64,000 nucleotides of DNA. Origin: Phytopythium helicoides (taxonomy: Eukaryota; Oomycota; Peronosporomycetes; Pythiales; Pythiaceae). The notes beneath the pieces were generated by a model. The model saw only the letters and a list, made by a program, of their open reading frames with translations. It was not told where the DNA came from and did no database searches. This document shows positions 33,661 through 42,867 of the stretch, piece after piece; positions within the stretch are counted from its first letter, which is position 1; the number at the start of each line of letters is the position of its first letter. The DNA lies in assembly GCA_024867545.1 (NCBI GenBank), contig JANFNE010000016.1:186001-250000 (forward strand), read 5' to 3'. A program made the translations under genes and the position numbers.

Positions 33661-34200
33661 TTATACAATCGCGTATGCGTTATGAATGCTAACGAAGAAC
33701 TTTTGCAAGCTCGATGTCGTACTTGACATATAAAGACGATCGTCGGAGTCGATAAAAAAAAACTTGTTGGCAACTTTTGCGCGAGCGATGCAATGAAAGA
33801 TGCCATCTTTTTGGCCATGGGGCATGCCTATGATGATCATGTGGTGGAACGAAGAGTGCGCGATTTTGCTGTACAAGTGTTCTTGTCTTGTTAGTGAAGG
33901 AAAGCCAAAGCGTCCTGAGAGTAGAATTAAATTGCGCTTCTTCTTTCTTAGCGCCAGGTGGAGCGCCTCCACGCTGTATGCACCGTATTTCTCAGACCCG
34001 TGGTCGATGCCGGGATCCACCTGAGTAAGCCTTCGCAAAACAATAGCCATATCGCCTTGGCTAATAAAGCCAAACACCTGCAATGCGTTGTTCACACTGT
34101 ACAGGCCGCACAGTGAGTACAACCCACTCGTGGCTGCTTGATTTTGGCAGACGATAGCGCTAGTTCCACGCAGGTGCATCGGGAATCGACTAGTGAGCAT
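33661..34200 (-). CDS. Possible Josephin-like cysteine protease
   Basis: A single intact frame from ATG 34200 encodes 179 residues. SLCGLYSVNNALQVFGF near residue 35 resembles the Josephin catalytic-Cys region (C-x2-H/Y-x-x-N-N-x-L-Q). YGAYSVEALHLAL resembles the following segment, and HHMIIIGMP could provide the catalytic His with ID(S)DD downstream. Josephins such as ataxin-3 remove ubiquitin. The usual HALN is changed to YSVN, so the match is only partial, and viral or transposon cysteine proteases have similar short motifs. It sits alone in TE-rich sequence with no intron. I rate the protease idea as plausible, not shown. Confidence 0.45.
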   Translation of the reverse strand: MLTSRFPMHLRGTSAIVCQNQAATSGLYSLCGLYSVNNALQVFGFISQGDMAIVLRRLTQVDPGIDHGSEKYGAYSVEALHLALRKKKRNLILLSGRFGFPSLTRQEHLYSKIAHSSFHHMIIIGMPHGQKDGIFHCIARAKVANKFFFIDSDDRLYMSSTTSSLQKFFVSIHNAYAIV

Positions 34201-35128
34201 TATCTCAATGTGTGTGCAAGCTAGCAACAGGTTTCGAAATTTTTCTGCTGCTGTGTCGTCAACTAGAAGCGTTCATCAACCGATCAGCCTGTAAACCCTT
34301 TAATATATTATATATACAGATACATTATATCAAAATACTTATTAAATGCTCAAATAGTTGCTTTATGATTTATAATATATACAAATTTGTTGATTCGTTT
34401 TGTATATTTGGCATGTCGACTGGCAATCTCATTTGGCATTTTGTACTGTACGAATGACGCTGCGGAGGTGATGCTGTGTACCCTTTTGTTCGCTACCTCT
34501 CTTACACCCTGGTTGTGTTGCCAGGCTTACACAGGACAGGTGAACAAAATAGTGTGCAGTGTTATATTCGCAGTATCGTTTGATGTTGTGCAAAAAGCCA
34601 TCCATACCATATGCCATATACAATGCAATCTAGCCACAAGTTTATACAGCACAAGCACCTGCTCGGAAGGCAAGAAGATGCGCATGCAAGCCAAGACACA
34701 AGGCCAAAAAAACGACAACGTTCTTAACAAAAATGCTACACCCTGTGTACAAAATCTTTTGTGGAAAATTTTAACTTGATTTTTGTATGCGGATATTAAC
34801 ATAATTCACATATATTTACACCATATCTGTGAGAACCGTTATACTCAAAATTAATCGCAGCAGGTAGTAAGATACATCATCTACAGTTCATGCACCGACT
34901 CGAGCTGACGATGGTACTTTTTTCTTGGAGAGCAGGTTGAGATACATTTCCCTATCATGTATCGGCATTAAATGCTGAAAACGTCTTGTGGAAATCGGTA
35001 ATGTCATTCAAACATGTTGCCTAGAAGTAAGAATTGTGCTCATAGCGATCAAGTTTCCTGCAGGTTGTGAAAGCTCAAATTAGTTGAAGTGTTGCATGAG
35101 CTGGTCAAGGAGAACTACCATATGTAGT
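34201..35128. other. AT-rich spacer, no gene seen
   Basis: AT-rich, with TATATTATATATAC-like tracts near 34300-34390. Frames are short and of biased composition. No repeats above about 10 bp found by eye. Confidence 0.45.
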
Positions 35129-35709
35129 CTATGCTGCTAGTGTGTTTCGATTCTTTCGCGGCTTTTTGCTTGCATCACTATCTTCATGTTGCAGTATGCT
35201 GTCAGAGTTGGATTTACGCTTACCCATCACGCTTTCGGTTGCATCATGGATGTTCATTGCACCTTGCGGCATGTCGTAATACAGCTTTAGAGAGCGCACT
35301 TTCGCGAACGTGTATGACACTCCAGCATAATACGGCAGTTTTGAAGCTGTTGAATTGCTGGGCTTCCAAAGTGTTAGTTGGAAGAGGAATTTTGCCTTCC
35401 TTATCGTTTCGAGGGCTCGAAGTTTGGGAGCGAACTCATCAAAAACGTCAGCTAGAGACCCGTCAATGAGTTGTAGTTGCCATTTCGCTGGAGATTCTTC
35501 AATGTCTAGCACGCAAAGCTTGAGGTTGACGTTGACTGCGGGGCCTGGTGCTGTGTCCTTGATAAACGTGCGAATGCTGTCGATAGTCTCATGAGGGGGG
35601 GGGGGGGGCTGTTGCGCTCCCTTTGTTGCTCGTCAAGCGCAGCGTCTATCTCGAGGAGAGTTGTCATTGCGCCGCTTTTGATCGTCTTCACGATTGTGAA
35701 AGTGAGCAT
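35129..35709 (-). CDS. Unrecognised protein interrupted by a G14 homopolymer
   Basis: ATG 35709 gives MLTFTIVKTIKSGAMTTLLE and DAALDEQQRERNSPPPP. At the C14 run (plus-strand G14, 35595-35608) the frame breaks. On the far side the other frame continues IDSIRTFIKDTAPGPAVNVN, LKLCVLDIEESPAKWQLQLI, FDEFAPKLRALETIRKAKFL, SYTFAKVRSLKLYYDMPQG and a Lys-rich end at 35129. A run length one base different joins both into about 193 residues. Alternating charged and hydrophobic strands could form a beta-barrel such as an OB fold, but I recognise no family. The homopolymer length is the thing to verify. Confidence 0.5.
35595..35608. repeat. G14 homopolymer
   Basis: Fourteen consecutive G on the plus strand, inside the minus-strand coding region just described, exactly where its frame breaks. 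Confidence 0.9.
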
Positions 35710-36170
35710 GTTGACCTGTTCGATTCACAGCCATGAAGAGCGGTGCGTTTTCCAACCTCAAAGCAAGAATTATTGTCTCCTCGATTCGCTATACTGTCGA
35801 TCTTCTACGCTAGAGACACCTCAGAAGGTCGCTACAAATCTGAAAGTCTCAAACGCCACCGCCGACTTGTCGTGTCGATGGCGAACTATTCTAGATAGCG
35901 TGAGCTGCAATCGTATCCGTACATTGGTTTGCTGAAACTATCGTATCCGTACATTGACTTGCTGGAACTGTGGTCGTGCCACCAACGAAACGCGACGGAA
36001 GGTAGCTGTTGCGAAAGCGTTTATTCTTGGCTGTTGAGTAGTGATTGACGTTATGCATATTGGGATTGTAGCTGGCATTACAATCCAGTGCAGCCATTCA
36101 ATGTCCTGCGTCACTTTCCTTTTCCCTACATCCGTGAGCTCGTCAACACGATAAATATCCCACATTCAAC
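35710..36170. other. Intergenic, near-repeat of a short unit
   Basis: A directly repeated CGTATCCGTACATTG unit occurs at about 35914 and 35942 (28 bp apart). No coding region recognised. It forms the divergent upstream region of the SET gene and the preceding gene. Confidence 0.4.
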
Positions 36171-36893
36171 ATGCTTCGGGGCAGCAACTCTGACAATGTA
36201 ATTGATCTCACAGAGGAAAACCCCGATCAAGAAGTCGTGATGCTGACAACAGTTTCCTGGCCATCGTCGGTTCAACTGATCAGCAAAAATATTTACTGTC
36301 TCGACCACCCATTCCCTGCAATTACCAACTATCCAACTGGAATATGTGGTTGCCAAAATGGCACCTGCAACAATTCTTTCGAGTCGGCAACATGCTGGAA
36401 TCAAGCAAGCTGCATTATCTGCGACGACAGGACATGTGCGAATGGAGACAATTGCGGAAACCGATTTAGGGAGATATATCCTGTAGTCGTTGCTGAGTCT
36501 AAGATTGGCTTTGGAGCCTTCGCCCTCGTCAACATTCCTCGAGGTGAATTTGTCATCGAGTACACTGGAGAGCTACTTTACCACAGCGATGCCAACCGCC
36601 GTGACGATAAGCGTTTCATGGTGGAGATGCAAAATCGAACGACACGTGAAGATAAAGTTTTTCTCGACGCTAAATTTTATGGCAACGCAAGTCGTTTCGC
36701 AAATCATTCTTGCAACCCCAACTGCGAAATGTTCGAGTTTGTTTGGCACAACACTTCGCGCTTGGGGATTTTCGCTTCGCAAGATATTCAAGCGTTGGAA
36801 GAGCTCACGTTCTGCTACAACCTCGAACAAATTCTGTTCAATTGCAAGTGCGGAAATGACAATTGCGTTTCTCTTGGACAATGCAGCGCTTAG
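36171..36893 (+). CDS. Small SET-domain histone lysine methyltransferase with SUMO-interaction motif
   Basis: This is one intact frame of 240 residues. The N-terminus has VIDLTEENPD, a classic SUMO-interaction motif (hydrophobic VIDL followed by acids). A Cys-rich AWS-like pre-SET follows (CGCQNGTCNN, CWNQASCIICDDRTC). The SET domain is complete: GFGAFALVNIPRGEFVIEYT, NASRFANHSCNPNCEMFEF (NHSCxPN cofactor motif), ELTFCYN. A CKCGNDNC post-SET closes it. AWS-SET-postSET order is that of the SET2/ASH1/NSD group, which methylate H3K36 or H3K4, but here Tyr in the usual TFDY is TFCY. All catalytic motifs are present, so activity is plausible; the substrate is not predictable. It stands between TE remnants, shorter than typical host SET2 proteins. 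Confidence 0.85.
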   Translation: MLRGSNSDNVIDLTEENPDQEVVMLTTVSWPSSVQLISKNIYCLDHPFPAITNYPTGICGCQNGTCNNSFESATCWNQASCIICDDRTCANGDNCGNRFREIYPVVVAESKIGFGAFALVNIPRGEFVIEYTGELLYHSDANRRDDKRFMVEMQNRTTREDKVFLDAKFYGNASRFANHSCNPNCEMFEFVWHNTSRLGIFASQDIQALEELTFCYNLEQILFNCKCGNDNCVSLGQCSA

Positions 36894-37481
36894 TGAATGC
36901 ATTGAGACCATGCAAAAGAAAGTTTCGTATTGTAGTTCTGAAAGAGCTATGCATCACCAACTCCTCTCATTTGACTGGCTTTGCTAGATGATCAAACAAA
37001 ACTGAGTGTCATCACTACATGAATTGCTTTCTGCTATCAAACGGATTATTTACTGTACCTAAGTCTTATCTCCATAGCCATAGAAAACAATACGAGGAGT
37101 ATTATCACCTAATAGAAAAATAGGAGGAAATAAACCTGGACACGCTTCAGAATTTTCACGTGAGAAGTTATAACATGTGTCTTTACAAATAAAGTGTGAG
37201 AAACTGTTGCTGTGCCGCATAAATCTTGAATGAAACTACTTTGCGGTTGCGGGAACAAATAATATACGTATAATGAGTTACTAGCCACAAATTTCTTACA
37301 GGAATTTCTTGCGCCAAACGGATTGCTCAGCAAAACCGTGGGTGGGTATGATTGTTTAAACCCATGCTGATCGGGGTACCTGAGGTGTACAACTCAATAT
37401 CCTACGAAGTACACACGTACACGATTTATTCGGCAACTTGATTGCAAATAGCAGGGCAAAAGGGGATCTTGTTCATGTGCT
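36894..37481. other. Spacer 5' of the Helitron reading frame
   Basis: AT-rich. It presumably contains the 5' end of the Helitron, but I cannot fix the TC-starting terminus by eye. No other gene seen. Confidence 0.4.
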
Positions 37482-38827
37482 ATGGTGAAGAGAACGAGTG
37501 AGTCACAAGAGCGTAACAGAACGGCAAAAAGAGTGTCTCGAAGGAACTTGACCCAAGCACAGCAAGATGCAATCTTACTACAGCGCCAACAAAAAAGAGC
37601 ACAGTGATCAGTTGAGTTTCAGAACGAGAGAAAAACGGATGATGAAGAAGAAAAACTTCCAAGAGATTTCGCGAGTGGCTTCAAACCAAACCCAATTGAT
37701 TCGTTTCTTGACCAACATAACCAAATTTACTCTCACATTTACGAAGCATGCACGGAAAGACTTTCTAATGCCTTCATGAGCGAGAAAGTTTGCTGCGTCT
37801 GTGATGCATTTCACTTGACAAGAGATGTAGCAGTGAAAAAAGTTCACCGATGTCCAGTACTTATCGATCGAATGCGTGTTCGTTTCAAGTCACCAGACAA
37901 TCTGCCAAATGAATTGAAAAGTTATTACGATTGCTCTGACATATTCGAGCCATTCACTGGGATATTGCTAGGCCGCAATGGAATCATTGTTGACAACAAT
38001 AATTCAGTGTCAATTCAAATCTGCTCAGGGTGCTGTTCATCTCTCGAATCTCGTAATCGCTCGCATCCACCAAAATTTTCGATTGCGAATGGGCTATTTA
38101 TCGGTGTCACTCCACTTCAATTTAGAGACACAACCATGACTGAACATGCCATGGTTAATCTATCTCAGTCAACTCGATTCTTGGCTGTGGTTCGTGGCGG
38201 TAAACATGCTAATTTACGGTCTCATGCATACTATTTCCGAGCTGATCCTTCACCACCAGCTAAACTTCTTCCTCGAAATGTAATTGAATCTGGGCTTTTG
38301 ACAGTCAGAATGGTTGGTGCAATGACCACAGCTCAAAAAGTAGCAACAACTACAAAGTACCAGGTCCGAGTGGAGCGACTACGATCTCTCTTAACGTGGT
38401 ACAGCAGCAACAATCACTTGTATCAAACTGTGAAAATAGCGGATAACTGGGAAGAGGATACGTTATCTCTCCGAGTCGTTTCAGTTGACGCAACGCAAGA
38501 ACTGAACGATTCAAATTCAGCCAGAACAGAATTAAACATGACTAATGACCTTGACTACGGTGTGAGCCGCTTCAATTCGCCGACGCTTGAAAATCCTGTA
38601 GTCAGTGAGACAGATGAATCGTGCGATCATGTAGCTGCATCGATAGTGACCAACTATGTTGGAAGTGACCACATTACCGCAGCGAAGTCAGTGCTTGGGT
38701 TAAACGATTTTGTTGTTTATCGATCTACTGGAATTTTGTCTGACTTTGATCCAGCATTTTGGATTCATGCATTCAACGAGCTCTTTCCTTTTGGTCGCGA
38801 AGGACTAAATGAACCGAGATATATTAA
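37482..38827 (+). pseudogene. Helitron Rep-helicase, N-terminal part up to the insertion
   Basis: From ATG 37482: MVKRTSESQERNRTAKRVS, RRNLTQAQQDAILLQRQQKR, then an in-frame TGA at 37605, then VEFQNERKTDDEEKLPRDF, DSFLDQHNQIYSHIYEACTE, VCCVCDAFHLTRDVAV, CSGCCSSLESRNRSHPPKF, IANGLFIGVTP. This is the Cys-rich N-terminal region shared by Helitron helicase-like proteins. The frame is open to GLNEPRYIN, where the TTAA target (38824-38827) interrupts it. The TGA could have been CGA (Arg), a C-to-T change. Confidence 0.85.
38824..38827. other. TTAA target-site duplication, left
   Basis: Canonical piggyBac target, in the Helitron codons for Tyr-Ile-Asn. It is immediately followed by the element's CCCCTCAAACGCGAG terminus. 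Confidence 0.9.
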
Positions 38828-38847
38828 CCCCTCAAACGCGAGAGCAT

Positions 38848-38889
38848 GGACCGTACACGTTAATTTCAATTCCTTAACGTGTACGGTCC
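38848..38889. repeat. 16-bp perfect inverted repeat in the left subterminal region of the piggyBac
   Basis: GGACCGTACACGTTAA, ten-base loop, TTAACGTGTACGGTCC. It contains two inverted copies of the motif class found in the transposase introns, placed 20 bp inside the left end, a likely transposase-binding site (inference). Confidence 0.9.
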
Positions 38890-39103
38890 ACGTTAAGGAA
38901 TTTTGTACTTCGTCTTTGTATGCTTGCATACTGATCACAAGTCAATTAGGGGAAGGGTGCAAAGCCAAACCCTAAAGGGGTCGGGTATATTACGTTTTGT
39001 AGGGGCTCGATAGTGCATAGTAAGTCCTTCACAAATTTATGAAGGTGACAGTCAGGCAGCCAGTCATTCGCCCTCACTTTCGGGAATCTCGCGTACTGCC
39101 AAC

Positions 39104-42100
39104 ATGGACGTTGGCGCGCGATGGAGGCTGTTACTAAAGGAAGGATGGCGCTCAGCGAGGCCGACTGGTCTCTCAGTTGATTTCACCTACATTCGACCTG
39201 GGAAGTCTAAGAAGGGCACGCGTGGGATCGATTACTTTGTTGGCGAAAGCGAGTTGAAGTCTTACCTGAATCGGCTCGATCTTGGTAAGAGAAAATGCGC
39301 GGCCATACTTTTTATCGACTCTAACTGTGCTTCTGGCTTGATAGCTGAACTACAGCGACAGCGTGGGGAGGCTGGACCGGCAGCAGGCTCATCTTTTGCG
39401 CTATCTGACGGCGCAGAGGCAGACGTCGCACCGGTCACTTCGAGTGCCGGCGAGGCACTTGTTCAAGCGAGACCAGAGAGCGATGCCCAAGTGCCAATCT
39501 CTGATCGACGAACCCGTGCAAGAACACGTGCTTCTAAAGCGGAGGCGAGAACTCGTCGTATGCGGCCAGAATCTCTTTGTACGTGCTTACTGTGTCTGGG
39601 CATGATAACACACATACTTATCATGTGCCCTGGTTTATCATGTACCTAGTCGAGGAACATACTTCAACGCCAACAGTACCGGCAGAGCAAAGCCCGGTGA
39701 CTGGCACCACGACCATAACAAGCGAGGAAGCTACGGAACCTTCGCATTGTCAGCAAACACAGCGTCGTGGTACGTGAGCTTATCGTGACCTAGTACATTA
39801 TACCCCACGCTCTAATCCTGTACATCGATATATCGTGTATGCAGAATCTGAGGGTTTGACAGCGAACGCTGCTCTGGCCGAGGCCGATGAGATTTTTCAG
39901 CAGCCACGTAATTTGGCGCATGAGTTCGGAAATGCGACGATTTCCACGCACCATTGGAGTCCGCAGTCGAGTCCCAGCAACCGGTCACAAAACAGTGATG
40001 GTGCGTATCCTGTATGTACATGATTGGAGGTACATGTTACCATCACTAACGTGCCTCCTACTCAGAAGTACCGCTGATCTCTGGAAGTGAAAACGATGAC
40101 GGCACTGGGTCTGTAGAGGATGACGCATATGCACAAAGTCAGCATGGGGATTCAAGCTCTGATGAAGATGGCCCACCTCCCCCGGAGCCTCTCTTTGACT
40201 GATCGTTGCTGTCATCAATTGGGGGAGTTGGTAGCATCGCACGCGGCGTAATCGACAACAATGTGCTTCGTCTGATGGGTACTGATGGATGGACAACTCC
40301 CAAAGCGCATGAGCCATACGACTACCTTCAGCCACCGTATGCAGGTCGCCCAGATGACTCACTTCGTAGTGACTACCCTCGCCTCTATGATGGTCCATTT
40401 GGACCAACAAGTAGAGCGCTGGAGGCAGCGTCAAGCGTTGCCGGGGCTTTCTTCTTCTTTGTCCAGCCACGGCTGTGGGAGGATATTGCTGATACCAGCA
40501 ACGAGTACTTTGAAGAGAATATTGGCCAGCGCGTTGCTGGGCAATACGAAAAGCAAGTCGTTCGAGAGCGGAAGCGGGCAGGGTTCAAGAACAAGACACC
40601 AGAGGCCATTAGAGACGAGTTACTGCAGACACCCAACATCACGGCTCGAGAGCTGTGCGTGTTTGTGGGGCTCCTCATGGCCCGTGTGGTGGCTCTAAAC
40701 AAGGAGAAACTCGAGCATCACTGGAAGACCACTGATGAAGGAGCCATTCCACGAGGCTGCTTTGGTCAATTTATGACCCGCGATCGCTTCATGCACATCT
40801 CCCGCAATTTGCACTTCAGTAGTAATGATGAAGCTGGGTCAAGAAGGGATCGCGCCTGGAAGTTGCGTCCCGTCATTGACGCTCTACAATCAAGATTCAA
40901 GGCAGGATATACCCCTCCGCCAATCATGGCTTTCGACGAGGCAATGCTGCCATCACGTTCGAGTTTCAATCGTATGCGCGTTTATATGAAGGACAAACCC
41001 CACATGTGGGGCACGAAACTGTTTATGCTATGCTGCTCGACAACAGCGTACTGTATCCGGTAAGCATCGTGGCATGCCTCGAGGCATGTTACGTTATCGT
41101 GTACCGGACATATTTACTAACTACCGTAACGTGTACGGTGCAGTTTCGAGGTGTATCTTGGCAAGCAACAACCAGACGACGCCATGGATTACAAGTCAGG
41201 AGCTGCCGCTGTAATCCGGAACCTCCGAGCGGTGTTTGGAACGAACACATCTGCTTCCGCGTCGCAAGACATGCGTCTCATTGTTACTGACCGATTCTAC
41301 ACGTCTGTTGCGATGGCGATGCGACTGCTTACCATGGGGTTTTACTCGGTCGGCACTGTGATGACGAACAGACTGGGGATATGCAAAGCTATCGTGGATA
41401 AGTGAAAGAAGCGCCCGGAGGGTGTTGACCGAGGTACTTTTACTGAAGTGGAAGCTCTCCAAATCCCTGGTATGAAGATGGTGTGTTGGTGGGATAACCG
41501 GCCAGTCCACTTTCTCTGTACTGGCGGAAGTATCGAGATGGACCGTGTCGCGCGCCGTGAGAAATCTGGTGCTCAAGTGGAGGTCGCGTGCCCAAGAGTT
41601 GTCAAGGATTACCAGACTTTCATGGGTGGCGTCGACGTGCATGATCAGCTTCGACTGCAGCGGTAAGTTATGTTATCACGTATGTACACGATAACCAATC
41701 GCTTATCGTGTACCTGGCATGATACTTACAGATACTCGCTTCAGCTTGCGGTACGATATAAGAAGTACTATAAGTCGCTGTTCCTCGGCTTCTTGGACCT
41801 TGCCATAATCAACGCGTTCATCGTGTACAATCATCGACGCGCCAAAGATGGTCATGGAAAGCTTTCGCACGTCAAGTTTCTCAAGCAGCTCCATTTGGAG
41901 CTGTGCCAGCTACGCGAATCTGACTGGGTGGTGCTTCGAGACCGCCAGTGCCTTCAAGCTACACCGAGAAAGGGTTCTGAAAACACATCAACGCGACCGC
42001 CGAAGCACCTCCCAGTCCAGAACGATGAGTGGCGAGTTGCAAACAACCAAAAAGGACGAAAGCGTCGAACTCGCGCGTGCAAAGTCTGCTCATTGTATAA

Positions 42101-42515
42101 AGCAGTCAGTAACACTCGTGGCGGAGACTCGTCGGTGTACTGCGCTGCATGCAAGCTCAAGACCACGGCGAAAGGTGCCAAGGCGAAGCGCGTGTACTTG
42201 TGCGAGAAAATACGGCACTCTCACGACGGCGTTGCAATGTCGTGCTTTGACATCTGGCACAAGGCGTGGCTGAACGGCACCGCCATCCCTCCTGCTATGA
42301 ATCGGCAAATCCGCGCGCGCACACCCAAGAACCTCCCAGCGCCAAGTGCTTCGGCTCAGATAATCGAGGGAGGTGGGGAAGGCAGTGATGGTGACGAAGG
42401 AGACGCTGCACGACTGGCTAGCGGAGACGGCACGGGGGAAAGAGAGCCTCAGAGAAAGCGCCGTCGTCGAACACCACACAGCTCTGAGAGTGATGGGCCA
42501 GAAGAGGCGGGTTGA
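39104..42515 (+). CDS. piggyBac transposase, 6 exons, two in-frame TGA
   Basis: Exons 39104-39578, 39650-39769, 39845-40000, 40066-41059, 41144-41662 and 41732-42515; all phases match. The catalytic DDE-type aspartates are in MAFDEAMLPSR, IVTDRFYTSVAMA and MGGVDVHDQLRLQR. The last is followed by YSLQLAVRYKKYYKSLFLGF, the usual piggyBac hydrophobic stretch. A C-terminal Cys-rich domain (CKVCSLYK, YCAACK, and later Cys/His) corresponds to the end-binding domain. The N-terminus has MDVGARWRLLLKEGWRSARP. TGA stops at 40200-40202 and 41403-41405 interrupt otherwise open exons; both could derive from CGA Arg by a single C-to-T. It cuts and pastes DNA at TTAA. This copy is probably inactive. Confidence 0.88.
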
Positions 42516-42863
42516 GACAGATAGCTGAGCTGGGTGTAATTGACTTTAGTTTTGTATACCCAATGGAATGATGTGCATTCAGCTGTTTGAAAGGTGGACG
42601 AAAAAAAGGGATACTGAGCCGACTATGTACAGCTGAAAGACATCATAACATCGTATCGTGTATTCCCATGTACATGTTTTCACAAAGGATACATGATAAC
42701 GAGTGATGGCAACATCAGGGCTAGGGTGATGCCCCTGCTGTGGCCGATACACGATTACGATTTGTATTGAGATTTGTATTCGAAACCTTCCCCTAATGTA
42801 CATGTTAGCGCAGCTAGGGTTCAGGGAAATGGGCGCGCGGAAAATCGCTCGCGTTTGGGGGGG

Positions 42864-42867
42864 TTAA
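42864..42867. other. TTAA target-site duplication, right
   Basis: Second copy of the target; the Helitron frame resumes directly after it (ATTGGGCTAGAAGAATTTG). Confidence 0.9.

Larger units (their letters stand above)
38828..42863 (+). mobile_element. piggyBac-type DNA transposon, 4036 bp, with TTAA duplication
   Basis: The left end reads CCCCTCAAACGCGAG. The right end, reverse-complemented, reads CCCCCCCAAACGCGAG. These are imperfect terminal inverted repeats of about 15 bp starting with C-rich runs, flanked on both sides by TTAA. It carries one six-exon transposase gene (39104-42515). Removing the element and one TTAA rejoins the Helitron frame exactly, proving its boundaries. Both subterminal regions carry inverted copies of an ACGTGTAC/ATCGTGTAC motif that also fills the introns. 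Confidence 0.93.
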
